From Hyphomicrobiales bacterium (GTDB taxonomy: Bacteria > Pseudomonadota > Alphaproteobacteria > Rhizobiales > Rhizobiaceae), in the NCBI GenBank assembly GCA_900466945.1, contig UBNV01000001.1, positions 62,001-126,000 of the forward strand: a DNA stretch of 64,000 nucleotides, written 5' to 3'. Each line of letters opens with the position of its first letter. The first letter of the stretch is position 1. Of this stretch, positions 42,153 through 54,841 are shown one piece after another. The notes under the pieces are model-generated. The model searched no databases. It was not told the origin of the DNA and saw only the letters and a list, made by a program, of their open reading frames with translations. A program made the translations under genes and the position numbers.

Positions 42153-42515
42153 CTAGGCTTCGGCAAGGGCCTCTGCATCGCTCGGCGTGGCGGCCTTCGG
42201 ACCGCAATACATCTTGTAGAGGACGGAAATCAGTTCGGCGAGTTGCGGATCGGCGATACGGTAATAGATCTGCCGCCCCTCTCGCCGGGTCTGCACCACC
42301 TGGTCAGCTCTCAGACGTGCCAGTTGCTGGGAGACGACAGCCTGCTGGATCCCGAGAAACTGTTCGATCTCGCTGACGGTCTTCTCGCCCTGACAGAGCA
42401 TGCAGAGCATCAACAGGCGCGTTTCGTGCGAAAGCGCCTTCAACAATCCGCTCGCCTCGCGTGCCTTCGAGAGGAAGTCGTCCAGGGTCTCGGATGTCAA
42501 AGGCGTTTCCTTCAT
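42153..42515 (-). CDS. ArsR-family transcriptional regulator (possible BigR/SqrR-type thiol sensor)
   Basis: A 120-residue winged-helix repressor: LLKALSHETRLLMLCMLCQGE, HTH LGIQQAVVSQQLARLRAD and wing RREGRQIYYRI. Three cysteines are present (LCMLC and MYCGP); one in the early helix plus one near the C terminus resembles the Cys pair of persulfide-sensing BigR/SqrR rather than a metal site (inference). ATG 42515 begins the recognisable protein. It lies 33 bp before the LysR gene and may be cotranscribed with it. Confidence 0.85.
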   Translation of the reverse strand: MKETPLTSETLDDFLSKAREASGLLKALSHETRLLMLCMLCQGEKTVSEIEQFLGIQQAVVSQQLARLRADQVVQTRREGRQIYYRIADPQLAELISVLYKMYCGPKAATPSDAEALAEA

Positions 42516-42601
42516 GGCAATATCCGGTAATCGTGTGGCGCGCGTCCGACGAGGGCCGCAATCTGGCCCTTGCGCCCTTCCTATCACATAGGTTGTCCGA
42601 C

Positions 42602-43663
<1,062 letters not shown>

Positions 43664-43687
43664 TTAATATCGAGAGGACGAAATGAG

Positions 43688-44629
43688 ATGGTGCGAAAGA
43701 TCATGAGACGGCTGCCGGCCCTGTCCGCGATGAAGGTGTTCGAGGTGGTCGGGCAGACCCGCAGCTTCACGCGTGCCGCCGAACTGCTGAATCTCACTCA
43801 GAGCGCGGTCAGTCGCCAGGTGCGCAATCTCGAGGAACAGCTCGGCGAAACACTCGTCATCCGCCGGCATCATCACCTGGAGTTGACCCCCTCAGGCGCT
43901 GAACTGCTGGCCTCTCTGCAACAGGCCTTCCACACGGTGGAGACGACCGTTCGCAACATCCGCGAGAAGAGCAATCTCCGCCGCCTCCGGATCAACGTGC
44001 CGCCGACCTTTGCCAAGCGCTGGTTGATGCCGCGCCTGATGAGCCTCAGAGCCTTCCTGCCCGACGTTGATCTCAGCATTACCACCGACCTTGAAGACAA
44101 CCTCTCCGAACGCGGCATGCTGGACTGTGCCATCCGCTTCGGGGACGGCGAATGGCCGAGCCTGCGCTCGGAACGTCTCTTCACCGAACGCCATATCGCC
44201 GTCTGTGCTCCCCATCTCATACAAGGCCTGCGGGATGACGAGGCGATCGACCTCTCTCGCTTCACTTTCCTGCATGTGCTGGCTTCTGCAGACCAGCGGT
44301 ATCTCACCTGGCAACGCTGGCTGGATGCGGCGGGCCTCACCGAGACCGACACGCAAGGCGGACTGGAATTCGACCTGCTCGATCTCGTCATCGAAGCTGC
44401 CTGCAATGGGCTGGGGGTCGCGGTGGCGGACAGGTCGATGGTCGCGCCGCTGATGCAGACGGGTGCGCTTGCCCAGGTGCTGGATGTCGAGGTAGAGGGC
44501 CACGAATCCTACTGGCTCGTGACACGTACGGACAGATCGCTATCTCCGCATGTCGAGGCGTTCAGACGTTGGCTGAGCCATGAAATCGGCACAGGCTCGA
44601 TGCCGGCACTGAGACAAGCGAACGCCTGA
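43688..44629 (+). CDS. LysR-family regulator, GcvA-like
   Basis: A 313-residue LysR protein. The HTH part is LPALSAMKVFEVVGQTRSF, then AELLNLTQSAVSRQVRNLEEQLG, followed by an effector domain with ERGMLDCAIRFGDGEWP. It is divergent from ldh and followed by the aldehyde dehydrogenase gene 101 bp downstream, so it probably controls one or both flanks. Confidence 0.92.
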   Translation: MVRKIMRRLPALSAMKVFEVVGQTRSFTRAAELLNLTQSAVSRQVRNLEEQLGETLVIRRHHHLELTPSGAELLASLQQAFHTVETTVRNIREKSNLRRLRINVPPTFAKRWLMPRLMSLRAFLPDVDLSITTDLEDNLSERGMLDCAIRFGDGEWPSLRSERLFTERHIAVCAPHLIQGLRDDEAIDLSRFTFLHVLASADQRYLTWQRWLDAAGLTETDTQGGLEFDLLDLVIEAACNGLGVAVADRSMVAPLMQTGALAQVLDVEVEGHESYWLVTRTDRSLSPHVEAFRRWLSHEIGTGSMPALRQANA

Positions 44630-44730
44630 AACATTCCTTTTTGGAATGCTCTCCCCGACAATAAGTCGCTTGCGAAGCAAGGGGGCCAGATCCCTACTTG
44701 GGCGCACTGTCCGTTGCCGGAGCGCCTGTC

Positions 44731-46155
44731 ATGTCCACCTTCCAGAACTTCATCGCCGGATCGTTTCGCGAGACGGGGCCACGCCAAACGATCGAGGTGA
44801 AGAACCCCGCCACTGGTCGGGTCTTTGCGTCAGTCACCTCGGCGACGGAAGCCGATGTCATCGAGGCGGTGGACGCAGCCGCTGTTGCCCAGAAGCCCTG
44901 GGGCCGCCTTCCGGCCATCGAGCGGGGCAATGCACTGCGCAGGCTGGCCGACGCCGTCGAGCGGCACCAGCAGAAGATTGGTGCAGCACTGGCTCAGGAA
45001 TCCGGCAAGAGCCTTGAGGATGCCGTGGCGGAAACAGGCTACGGCGTTGAACTGATGCGCTATCACGCCGAATGGGCGCGGCGCGTCGAGGGCGAGGTGA
45101 TCGAGAGCGACACGCCTGAGGAAACTCTGATCCTGAAGCGGGCGCCGATCGGCGTCGTCGCCTGCCTGATCCCCTTCAACTTTCCGATCTACACGCTGGT
45201 TCGCAAGATCGCACCGGCCCTGATCACCGGCAATGCGGTGGTCGTCAGGCCCAGCAACAACACCCCGACCTCGGCCTTCGTTTTTGCCGAAGCGATCAAG
45301 GAAGCGGACCTCCCGGCAGGCCTCGTCAGCATCATGACGATGAGCCATGATGTCGCGCAGGTCATGTGCACCCGGCGTGAGGTCGGCATGATAACGCTGA
45401 CCGGCAGTGTCGCCGCCGGCCAGACGGTTCTCGAATACTGCAAGGCCAACATCGCCAAGCCCTCGCTGGAACTCGGCGGCAAGACGCCTGTGATCGTCGA
45501 GCCGGATGCCGATCTTGATGTGGTGACGAAAAGCGTGCTCGCCGCAAAGACCGCCCATTGCGGCCAGGTCTGCACCTCCGTCGAGCGGCTTTACGTGCAT
45601 GCCTCGGTACACGGCACGCTTCTCGCCAAGCTGAAGGACGCTTTCGAGCGCCGCCACTATGGTGATCGCGCCGAGGATCCGACCCGCATGGGACCGCTGG
45701 CCAATGCCGCAGCCCGTCTCAGGGTTCATCACATGGTGGAACGGGCCAAAGCCGACGGCGCCGTGATCGAGACGGGTGGCTTCCTGCCCGCAGGCGACGG
45801 CTATTTCTATCCGCCGACACTGCTCTCCGACTGCCGCCAGGACATGGAGATTGTCCGGGAGGAAGTCTTTGGTCCGGTGCTCGCCGTCATCCCCTATACC
45901 GATTTCGACGAGGCGCTTGCCATGGCCAGCGACCACCAGTTCGGCCTCGCCTCCGTCATGTTCACCGAGAGCTACCGCAAGGTGATGAAGGCCGCGAACG
46001 AGATCGAGGCGGGTGAGCTCTACATCAACCGCTTCCCGGCCGACCCCTATCAGGGCTACCACGCCGGCTGGAAGCGCTCCGGCCTCGGCGGCGACGACGG
46101 CAAGCACGGCATGCTGGAATTCACCCAGACCCGCCTCGTCATCCTCAAACACTGA
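44731..46155 (+). CDS. NAD(P)-dependent aldehyde dehydrogenase (lactaldehyde/glycolaldehyde type)
   Basis: A 474-residue enzyme oxidising an aldehyde to the acid. It has LELGGKTPVIVEPDAD with the conserved Glu and the catalytic Cys in HCGQVCTSVERLYVH; the GQVC-x2-x-ERLYV pattern resembles E. coli AldA. ATG 44731 has GGAG upstream; the 11-residue extension lacks one. It is the first gene of a run with the dehydratase and GMC oxidoreductase. Confidence 0.92.
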   Translation: MSTFQNFIAGSFRETGPRQTIEVKNPATGRVFASVTSATEADVIEAVDAAAVAQKPWGRLPAIERGNALRRLADAVERHQQKIGAALAQESGKSLEDAVAETGYGVELMRYHAEWARRVEGEVIESDTPEETLILKRAPIGVVACLIPFNFPIYTLVRKIAPALITGNAVVVRPSNNTPTSAFVFAEAIKEADLPAGLVSIMTMSHDVAQVMCTRREVGMITLTGSVAAGQTVLEYCKANIAKPSLELGGKTPVIVEPDADLDVVTKSVLAAKTAHCGQVCTSVERLYVHASVHGTLLAKLKDAFERRHYGDRAEDPTRMGPLANAAARLRVHHMVERAKADGAVIETGGFLPAGDGYFYPPTLLSDCRQDMEIVREEVFGPVLAVIPYTDFDEALAMASDHQFGLASVMFTESYRKVMKAANEIEAGELYINRFPADPYQGYHAGWKRSGLGGDDGKHGMLEFTQTRLVILKH

Positions 46156-46197
46156 TCGCCGATTAGCCGGCTCAAGAATTCTTCATCGGGGGCATCC

Positions 46198-47415
46198 ATG
46201 AAAGTCGCTTCGCTCAAGACACACGTTGTCGCCACGCCCGCACCGCATATCGGCGGAATGTACTGGATCTTCGTTGAGCTGGAGACGGCCTGCGGGATCA
46301 AGGGCGTCGGCGAGATCTATTCGACCGCCTTTCACCCCTCAGGCATCGCCGTCCTGGTAGAAGACGTCTTCACCCGCTATCTGGAGGGCCACGACCCGCA
46401 CCAGATCGAGCGCTTCTGGCGCGCCGCCTATTCGAGCGGCTTCACCCAGCGGCCGGATCCGACCATGGCCGGGATCATCTCCGGTCTCGAAATCGCCTGC
46501 TGGGACATCATCGGCAAGGCGGCGGGACGGCCGGTGGCCGATCTACTCGGCGGCCCGGTCCACGACAAGCTGCGCGCCTATACCTATCTCTATCCGAAGA
46601 ATGCAGCAGGCGAATACGACTACAACGATCCGGATCTCGCCGCCGAAGAGGCGATCCGCATGGTCGAGGCCGGTTTCACCGGGCTGAAATTCGACCCGGC
46701 CGGCCCCTACACCAACTATTCCGGTCATCAGCTGTCGCTGCCCGTCATGGATCGCTGCGAGGAGTTTTGCCAGAAGATCCGCGATGCGATCGGCAACCGC
46801 GCCGATATCCTCTTCGGCACCCATGGTCAGATGGTCCCCTCCTCCGCCATCAGGCTTGCCAAGCGGCTGGAGAAATACGATCCGCTCTGGTTCGAAGAGC
46901 CCGTGCCGCCCGGCCAGGAAGCGGCGATGGCGGAGGTCGCCCGCGCTACCTCGATCCCCGTCTCGACCGGCGAGCGCCTGACGACGAAATACGAGTTTCA
47001 GCGAGTATTGCAGCTTGGCTCGGCCTCCATCCTGCAGATGAATGTCGCTCGCGTCGGCGGCTTGCTGGAGGCCAAGAAGATCGCCGGGATGGCCGAGTCC
47101 TTCTATGCGCAGATAGCGCCCCACCTCTATAACGGCCCGATCGGGGCGGCAGCCTCGATCCAACTTGCAGCAACCTGCCCGAACTTCCTCATCCATGAGG
47201 CGATCATGGATTTTGGCGGATTCCACGCCGAGGTGCTGAAGACAAAACTCGGCTTCGACGATGGATATCTGATCCCCTCGCGCGAACCGGGCCTCGGCAT
47301 CGAGCTGAACCACGACGTCATCGCCCGCCACACGCCCTATACCGGCGACAGGTTGCATCTGCAGATGGCGCCGGAGCATGCCGACGTGAAGGCCTTCATG
47401 CCGGCCAAGGGCTGA
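46198..47415 (+). CDS. mandelate racemase/muconate lactonizing enzyme family dehydratase
   Basis: A 405-residue enolase-superfamily enzyme. The capping domain (about 1-120) is followed by a barrel containing GLKFDPAGPYTNYSG, LWFEEPVPPGQ with metal-ligand acids, STGERL and APHLYNGPIG. The layout is that of sugar-acid dehydratases such as D-galactonate dehydratase, but the precise substrate cannot be assigned. It lies 42 bp after the aldehyde dehydrogenase gene. Confidence 0.88.
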   Translation: MKVASLKTHVVATPAPHIGGMYWIFVELETACGIKGVGEIYSTAFHPSGIAVLVEDVFTRYLEGHDPHQIERFWRAAYSSGFTQRPDPTMAGIISGLEIACWDIIGKAAGRPVADLLGGPVHDKLRAYTYLYPKNAAGEYDYNDPDLAAEEAIRMVEAGFTGLKFDPAGPYTNYSGHQLSLPVMDRCEEFCQKIRDAIGNRADILFGTHGQMVPSSAIRLAKRLEKYDPLWFEEPVPPGQEAAMAEVARATSIPVSTGERLTTKYEFQRVLQLGSASILQMNVARVGGLLEAKKIAGMAESFYAQIAPHLYNGPIGAAASIQLAATCPNFLIHEAIMDFGGFHAEVLKTKLGFDDGYLIPSREPGLGIELNHDVIARHTPYTGDRLHLQMAPEHADVKAFMPAKG

Positions 47416-47425
47416 GGGACACTCC

Positions 47426-49045
47426 ATGATCTTCGATTTCATCGTGGTCGGTGCAGGCTCGGCAGGCTGCATCGTGGCCAGCCGCCTGAGCGAAAGCGGG
47501 CGTCATTCCGTGCTGCTCATCGAGGCCGGCGGGGAAGACAAGTCCTTCTGGTTCAAGATTCCGGTCGGCTACGCCAAGAGCTACTACAATCCCAAGGTCA
47601 ACTGGATGTACCGCACCGAGCCCGAGCCCAACCTCGGCGGCCGGCGCATTTATGCCCCGCGCGGCAAGGTGCAGGGCGGCTCCGGCTCGATCAATGCCAT
47701 GGTTTTTGTGCGGGGTGCCGCAGAGGATTTCAACGACTGGCGGGCCGCCGGCAATCCCGGCTGGGGCTTCGACGACGTGCTACCCTATTTCCGCAAGCTG
47801 GAGACCCATGCGCTGGGAGAGAGCGCCTGGCATGGCGACAACGGTCCGATCCACGTGACACCGATGCGTGGTGCCACACATCCGGTGAGCGATGCCTTTA
47901 TCGACGCCTGCGACGAACTGGGCGTTCCGCGGAACGAGGATTTCAACGGCGCGACGATCGAAGGTGCCGGAGTCTACGACATTAATACGAGGCGCGGTCA
48001 ACGCTCGCATTCAAGCGCCGAGTATCTGCGCCCTGCCCTGAAGCGACCCAACCTCTCCATCGAGCGGCAAGCCCATGCCCGACGTTTGCTGATCGAACAG
48101 GATGGCCGCGTCTCCGGCGTCGAGGTCATCCAACGTGGCGAGGTCCGGAAGTTTACGGCGCGCCGCGAGGTCGTTCTCGCGGCAGGCGCGGTCGATACGC
48201 CAAAGCTGATGCAACTCTCCGGCCTCGGGGATGGGTGCCAGCTCTTTGTTCACGGTATCGAAACCCGCAAACACCTGCCGGCCATCGGCAAGAACCTGCA
48301 GGACCATCTCTGCGCCAGCTTCTATTACCGTTCGAAACAGCCGACCCTGAATGGCGAATTCGCGAGCCTCATCGGCCAGGCCCGCTTCGGCCTCATGTGG
48401 CTGTTGAAGCGTAGCGGCCCATTCGCGATGAGCGTTAATCAGGCCGGCGGATTCTTCCGGGGATCGCCCGATGAGCTGCGGCCCAATATCCAGGTCTATT
48501 TCAATCCGCTGTCCTATCGCATCCCGGACAATCCGCGCGCGGGTCTGACCCCGGAGCCCTATCCGGGCTTTCTGATCGCCTTCAACGCCTGCCGCCCGAC
48601 GAGCAAGGGCACGATTTCGATTGCCTCGCCCGACGCATCGGAGGCACCGCTCATTCGACCGAACTACCTGTCGACCGATCGTGATATCGAGGAAGTCTTG
48701 CAGGGGAGCCGGCTGATGCGCCGCATCGCGGACGCGCGGGCGCTCGATGGATGGGTGGAGGAGGAAGTATCGCCCTCCAAGGCTGCGGATTCGGATGACA
48801 AACTGCTCGACTATTTCCGCCTGAACAGTGGCTCGATCTATCACCTCTGCGGAACCTGCGCGATGGGCAGCGATCCCCGCGAGACCGTGGTCGACGCCCG
48901 CCTCAGGGTGCATGGTGTGCCGGGGCTACGTATCGTCGACGCCTCCGTATTCCCCAACATTACCGCCGGCAACATCAATGCACCGACCATGATGGTTGCG
49001 GAAAAGGGTGCGGCGATGATCCTCGAAGACTCCGTCTCCGCCTGA
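47426..49045 (+). CDS. GMC family FAD oxidoreductase (choline/alcohol dehydrogenase-like)
   Basis: A 539-residue flavoenzyme oxidising an alcohol to an aldehyde. FAD-binding IVVGAGSAGCIVASRLSE is at the N terminus, the GMC signature GGSGSINAMVFVRG follows, and a C-terminal active-site region contains IYHLCGTCAMG and FPNITAGNINAP. It starts 10 bp after the dehydratase gene. An alcohol-to-aldehyde-to-acid route with the neighbouring aldehyde dehydrogenase is plausible (inference). Confidence 0.92.
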   Translation: MIFDFIVVGAGSAGCIVASRLSESGRHSVLLIEAGGEDKSFWFKIPVGYAKSYYNPKVNWMYRTEPEPNLGGRRIYAPRGKVQGGSGSINAMVFVRGAAEDFNDWRAAGNPGWGFDDVLPYFRKLETHALGESAWHGDNGPIHVTPMRGATHPVSDAFIDACDELGVPRNEDFNGATIEGAGVYDINTRRGQRSHSSAEYLRPALKRPNLSIERQAHARRLLIEQDGRVSGVEVIQRGEVRKFTARREVVLAAGAVDTPKLMQLSGLGDGCQLFVHGIETRKHLPAIGKNLQDHLCASFYYRSKQPTLNGEFASLIGQARFGLMWLLKRSGPFAMSVNQAGGFFRGSPDELRPNIQVYFNPLSYRIPDNPRAGLTPEPYPGFLIAFNACRPTSKGTISIASPDASEAPLIRPNYLSTDRDIEEVLQGSRLMRRIADARALDGWVEEEVSPSKAADSDDKLLDYFRLNSGSIYHLCGTCAMGSDPRETVVDARLRVHGVPGLRIVDASVFPNITAGNINAPTMMVAEKGAAMILEDSVSA

Positions 49046-49061
49046 CATAAGGGCATGAAAA

Positions 49062-49085
49062 AAGCCGGACCCAAAGGCCCGGCTT
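49062..49085 (-). terminator. terminator of the atp operon
   Basis: AAGCCGG-A-CC-CAAA-GG-C-CCGGCTT, a stem with one mismatched pair. On the minus strand it is followed by TTTTTT (the plus strand reads AAAAAA at 49058-49063), so it terminates atpC transcription. It also faces the GMC gene from the other side. Confidence 0.8.
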
Positions 49086-49112
49086 CAATTCTTGTCCGTC
49101 GTCCGAAGCCGA

Positions 49113-49520
49113 TCAGGCAGCGACGAGAACGCCGTTCAGGTTGGTAAGCTCGGCGAGATACTGCTCGAGCTTGGTGCGGTGCTCATGATGCTCGACGCCT
49201 TCCAGTTCCTTGCGGGCTTCGTCGATACGCTTGGTCAGCGTTTCGGGCGAAATCTCCGCAAGCGGAACGGCGGATTCGGCCAGCAGCGTACAGCCGGTCG
49301 GCAGGACGTCGGCGAAACCACCGAACACCACGTACTTGGAAACCTGGCCGGAGGCGAGCTTCACGGTCACCACGCCCGGCTTGATCGTCGTCATGGTCGG
49401 CGCATGATTGGCCATGACGGTCATTTCGCCTTCCGTTGCCGGAATGACGACTTCGATCACCTGTTCGGAGAGCAGAAGACGCTCGGGCGAAACGAGCTCA
49501 AAGTTGAAATTGTCGGCCAT
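49113..49520 (-). CDS. atpC: F1F0 ATP synthase epsilon subunit
   Basis: A 135-residue subunit of the F1 central stalk. It begins FNFELVSPERLLLSEQVIEV and contains IPATEGEMTVMANHAPTMTTIKPG, the conserved beta-sandwich motif; a helical C-terminal hairpin follows. It is the last gene of the atpHAGDC operon, 69 bp after atpD. Confidence 0.97.
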   Translation of the reverse strand: MADNFNFELVSPERLLLSEQVIEVVIPATEGEMTVMANHAPTMTTIKPGVVTVKLASGQVSKYVVFGGFADVLPTGCTLLAESAVPLAEISPETLTKRIDEARKELEGVEHHEHRTKLEQYLAELTNLNGVLVAA

Positions 49521-49589
49521 GGTCGTTCACTTCTCTGATGAAGGATTAAGCGACACGCGAGTGATCCCGCGTGCCGGCATTCCCTGTAC

Positions 49590-51071
<1,482 letters not shown>

Positions 51072-51077
51072 TTAACC

Positions 51078-51956
51078 TCAGAGCGCTTCCGCGCCCGAAA
51101 TGATTTCAATGAGTTCCTTGGTGATCTGCGCCTGACGCTGGCGGTTGTACGAAAGCGTCAGCTTGTTGATCATCTCACCGGCATTGCGTGTCGCATTGTC
51201 CATGGCGCTCATCTTGGCGCCCATTTCACCCGCGACATTTTCGAGCAGGGCCCGGAAAATCTGAACCGAGATGTTACGCGGAATGAGATCCGTAAGGATC
51301 CCCGCTGCATCCGGCTCGTATTCGTACAGAGCAGCCGCGCCGTCCTGAGCAGCCGTCTCGGCCGGAGCAGCCGGGATGATCTGCTGGGCGGTCGGGATCT
51401 GGCTGATCACAGACTTGAACTCGGAATAGAACAAGGTGCAGACGTCGAATTCGCCACGATCGAACATGCCGATAACCTTGCGGCCAATGGCATCAGCGTC
51501 GGCGAAACCGATACGCTTCACCTCACGGAGGTCCGTGCGCTCAACGATCATGTCGGCGAATTCGCGCCGCAGGCTGTCATAGCCCTTCTTGCCAACGCAG
51601 AAGAACTTGACCGTCTTGCCCTGGGCCAGCAGCTTGCGTGCGTGGTCACGAGCAAAACGCGCGATCGACGAATTGAAGCCGCCGCAAAGACCGCGCTCGG
51701 CGGTGCAGACGACGAGCAGATGCACGTCATCCTTGCCGTTGCCGGTCATCAGACGCGGCGCGCTGTCATCCGAACCGACGGCCTGAGCAATGTTCGCCAG
51801 GACGATACCCATGCGCTGGGAGTACGGGCGAGCAGCCTCGGCCGCCTCCTGCGCACGACGCAGCTTCGCCGCGGCGACCATTTTCATCGCCTTGGTGATC
51901 TTCTGCGTCGCCTTGACGGAGGCGATCCGGTTTTTCAGATCCTTAAGTGAAGGCAT
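51078..51956 (-). CDS. atpG: F1F0 ATP synthase gamma subunit
   Basis: The 292-residue central stalk subunit. It has an N-terminal coiled-coil strand ([20 protein letters not shown]) and C-terminal coiled-coil with [18 protein letters not shown] and [35 protein letters not shown] is the conserved Rossmann-like core motif. It lies between atpA and atpD. Confidence 0.98.
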   Translation of the reverse strand: MPSLKDLKNRIASVKATQKITKAMKMVAAAKLRRAQEAAEAARPYSQRMGIVLANIAQAVGSDDSAPRLMTGNGKDDVHLLVVCTAERGLCGGFNSSIARFARDHARKLLAQGKTVKFFCVGKKGYDSLRREFADMIVERTDLREVKRIGFADADAIGRKVIGMFDRGEFDVCTLFYSEFKSVISQIPTAQQIIPAAPAETAAQDGAAALYEYEPDAAGILTDLIPRNISVQIFRALLENVAGEMGAKMSAMDNATRNAGEMINKLTLSYNRQRQAQITKELIEIISGAEAL

Positions 51957-51985
51957 CCGTTATCCGTCCTTGGCTTGAGCCTGAA

Positions 51986-53515
51986 TTAGGCGAAGTTCTT
52001 CGCGAAGCTATCGAGAGCGGCCTTGAGCTTGCCCTTGGTATCGTCGCTGATCGCCTTTTCTGTGCGGATGGCGTCGAGAATGGCCTTGCCTTCCGAATGG
52101 AGGTAGGAAAGCAGGCCCTGTTCGAACTTGCCAACCTGGCTCACGGCGATCTTGTCGAGATAGCCGTTGACGCCGGCGAAGATGACCGCAACCTGTTCTT
52201 CCGTCTTCAGCGGCGAGAACTGCTGCTGCTTCAGAAGTTCCGTCAGGCGCGCACCTCGATTCAGCAAGCGCTGGGTGGCGGCGTCGAGGTCGGAACCGAA
52301 CTGGGCGAAGGCGGCCATTTCGCGATACTGGGCAAGCTCGCCCTTGATCGAACCGGCAACCTGCTTCATCGCCTTGACCTGAGCGGCAGAACCAACGCGC
52401 GAAACCGACAGACCGACGTTAACGGCCGGACGGATGCCTTGGTAGAACAGGTCGGTTTCAAGGAAGATCTGGCCGTCGGTGATCGAGATCACGTTGGTCG
52501 GGATGAAGGCAGACACGTCGTTGCCCTGGGTTTCGATGACCGGCAGAGCCGTCAGCGAACCGTTACCAGCAGCATCGCCCATCTTGGCGGCGCGCTCTAG
52601 TAGACGCGAATGCAGATAGAAAACGTCGCCCGGGTAAGCTTCGCGGCCCGGCGGGCGGCGCAGCAGAAGCGACATCTGACGGTAGGCGACAGCCTGCTTC
52701 GACAGGTCATCGTAGGCGATCAGGGCGTGCATGCCGTTGTCGCGGAAGTATTCGCCCATGGCGCAACCGGCGAACGGGGCCAGGTACTGCATCGGGGCCG
52801 GATCGGACGCGGTGGCCGCGATGATGATCGAGTACTGCAGGGCGCCACGCTCTTCGAGAACCTTGACGAACTGAGCAACGGTCGAACGCTTCTGGCCGAT
52901 AGCCACGTAAACGCAGTACAGCTTTTCGTTTTCCGGACCGTTGTCATGCACGGCCTTCTGGTTAAGGAAGGTGTCGAGAATAATGGCGGTCTTGCCGGTT
53001 TGACGGTCGCCGATGACGAGCTCGCGCTGGCCACGGCCAACCGGGATAAGGGCGTCGATGGCCTTGAGGCCGGTTGACATCGGCTCATGAACCGACTTGC
53101 GCGGGATGATGCCCGGAGCCTTGACGTCAACGCGCGAACGCCTCGCAGCGTTGATCGGACCCTTGCCGTCGATCGGATTGCCGAGCGCGTCGACGACGCG
53201 GCCAAGCAGTTCAGGACCAACCGGAACGTCAACGATGGCGCCGGTCCGCTTGACGATGTCGCCTTCCTTGATGCCACGGTCGGCACCGAAGAGAACCACG
53301 CCGACATTGTCGGCCTCGAGGTTGAGCGCCATACCGCGAATGCCGCCCGGGAATTCGACCATTTCACCGGCCTGGACGTTGTCGAGGCCGTAGACGCGGG
53401 CGATACCGTCACCGACGGACAGAACCTGACCGACTTCCGAGACTTCCGCCTCTTTGCCGAAGTTCTTGATTTGATCTTTCAGAATTGCGGAAATTTCCGC
53501 GGCGCGGATATCCAT
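51986..53515 (-). CDS. atpA: F1F0 ATP synthase alpha subunit
   Basis: The 509-residue regulatory nucleotide-binding subunit. It has the Walker [10 protein letters not shown], the signature [17 protein letters not shown] with the arginine finger, and the N-terminal [20 protein letters not shown]. The ATG at 53515 shares one base with the atpH stop (TGATG), so the two are translationally coupled. Confidence 0.98.
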   Translation of the reverse strand: MDIRAAEISAILKDQIKNFGKEAEVSEVGQVLSVGDGIARVYGLDNVQAGEMVEFPGGIRGMALNLEADNVGVVLFGADRGIKEGDIVKRTGAIVDVPVGPELLGRVVDALGNPIDGKGPINAARRSRVDVKAPGIIPRKSVHEPMSTGLKAIDALIPVGRGQRELVIGDRQTGKTAIILDTFLNQKAVHDNGPENEKLYCVYVAIGQKRSTVAQFVKVLEERGALQYSIIIAATASDPAPMQYLAPFAGCAMGEYFRDNGMHALIAYDDLSKQAVAYRQMSLLLRRPPGREAYPGDVFYLHSRLLERAAKMGDAAGNGSLTALPVIETQGNDVSAFIPTNVISITDGQIFLETDLFYQGIRPAVNVGLSVSRVGSAAQVKAMKQVAGSIKGELAQYREMAAFAQFGSDLDAATQRLLNRGARLTELLKQQQFSPLKTEEQVAVIFAGVNGYLDKIAVSQVGKFEQGLLSYLHSEGKAILDAIRTEKAISDDTKGKLKAALDSFAKNFA

Positions 53516-54081
53516 CAGCCAACCTCTTTCAGTGCAAGCTTAAGGGTGGAAAGTTTGGTGCGAAGGGACGTGTCGATCTGGCGCGAGCCGACCTTGACGA
53601 TCAGGCCGCCGAGCAGGGAGGGATCGACCGTAACGGAGATCGAGACTTCCTTGCCGGTCACGCCCTTCAGCGCCGCTTTCAGTTCGGTTTCCTGCTCAGC
53701 CGTAAGGGCATGAGCAGAGGTGACGTCAGCCGTCACTTCGCCCTTGTGACGGGCAACGATCTGGCGATAGGCAGCCACCATGCCGGGAGCGGCAAACAGG
53801 CGGCGATTGCTGGCAACGACCTTCAGGAAGTTCAACACCAGCGCATTGAAACCGGCCTTTTCGCCGATCGTGCTGATGGCCTTCACCTGATCTTCGGCCG
53901 TGAAGACGGGCGACTGTACCAGACGCTTCAGATCGTCGCTCTCGTCGATCATCGCCTGGAAGCGGTTGAGATCGGCAGCGACGGCGTCGATCGCGCCGCC
54001 TTCGAGCGCAAACTCGAAAAGCGACGAAGCGTAACGCTCAGCCACGCCTGAAATCACTTGGGATGCGTCTGCCACGGGCAA
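53515..54081 (-). CDS. atpH: F1F0 ATP synthase delta subunit
   Basis: A 188-residue peripheral stalk subunit joining F1 to the b subunits. It has [17 protein letters not shown] at the N terminus and the C-terminal signature [19 protein letters not shown]. The start is taken as TTG 54081 (giving MPVADASQ), with AGGGA five bases upstream and matching the usual rhizobial N terminus; GTG 54075 is the alternative. The in-frame extension to 54216 is unlike the family. It is the first gene of the operon; the F0 genes are not here. Confidence 0.93.
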   Translation of the reverse strand: MPVADASQVISGVAERYASSLFEFALEGGAIDAVAADLNRFQAMIDESDDLKRLVQSPVFTAEDQVKAISTIGEKAGFNALVLNFLKVVASNRRLFAAPGMVAAYRQIVARHKGEVTADVTSAHALTAEQETELKAALKGVTGKEVSISVTVDPSLLGGLIVKVGSRQIDTSLRTKLSTLKLALKEVG

Positions 54082-54344
54082 AAAATTCCCTGATTTGGAT
54101 CCAGGTCGCCGGACACCTCGGAAGAGGCCTCTCAAACTCCTGATATCGTTTTGTTTTCCCCAAAAACACAGGCGTGTTACGCTCGCGTTTTCCGAATTTC
54201 GCGGTTCGTCTAGCATAGCAGGTCTAGACTCGCAACACGCGTATTAAAGGTTTGCTCCTTGAGAGCAAGGCCCGGCAGCGTTTTTTTGTCCGAAACCGAG
54301 TCAATTCGACGAGATGGGCCGCAGCCGCGGCTGCAAAGCGATCT

Positions 54345-54728
54345 TCAAGTCAGACCAAAGACATAGGCGAGCATCAGAGAGGCGATGACGACCTGCACAA
54401 CCAGAAGGAGAAGATTGCGCCAGGTGCCGCCTTGATCGGACATGATGGAGAGGATGCGGGCGAAGGCCGACAAGCCGACGGCAGCACCAAAGGCCAGGTA
54501 GACGGTCGGCTGTGCGAGAAGCAGCGCTGTTCCGGAAAAGCCGACAATGAGACCGCCGACCGAGCGCGCGGCACCCAGACCTTCGGGACGCCCCTCGTTC
54601 GCCGTCAGGGCGAGCGCCTTGAGCGTCAGGCCGGGCGCGAAGAGCACGACGCATCCGATGAGGGCGGCAGCCACAGCGGCGAGGAAGGCCAGCTGCTCGC
54701 CGAGTTCAGTGGGAAAATAGAATTCCAT
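54345..54728 (-). CDS. small integral membrane protein, DUF4345-like
   Basis: A 127-residue protein with four predicted helices (about 12-32, 52-70, 72-92, 105-125). The pattern GAARSVGGLIVGFSGTALLL resembles DUF4345 members, of unknown function. Acidic N terminus MEFYFPTELGEQ. It stands alone between atpH and priA on the same strand. Confidence 0.75.
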   Translation of the reverse strand: MEFYFPTELGEQLAFLAAVAAALIGCVVLFAPGLTLKALALTANEGRPEGLGAARSVGGLIVGFSGTALLLAQPTVYLAFGAAVGLSAFARILSIMSDQGGTWRNLLLLVVQVVIASLMLAYVFGLT

Positions 54729-54841
54729 GGAGAGACCCGCGTGAAAGAAACCGGCCGGCTTATGGCACGAAACGAGCGTCGGCGGTATGGCCTTTGCGCC
54801 GCATATTGAAGGCGGCGCGACCGGGAAGGGTCAAAAGCGGC

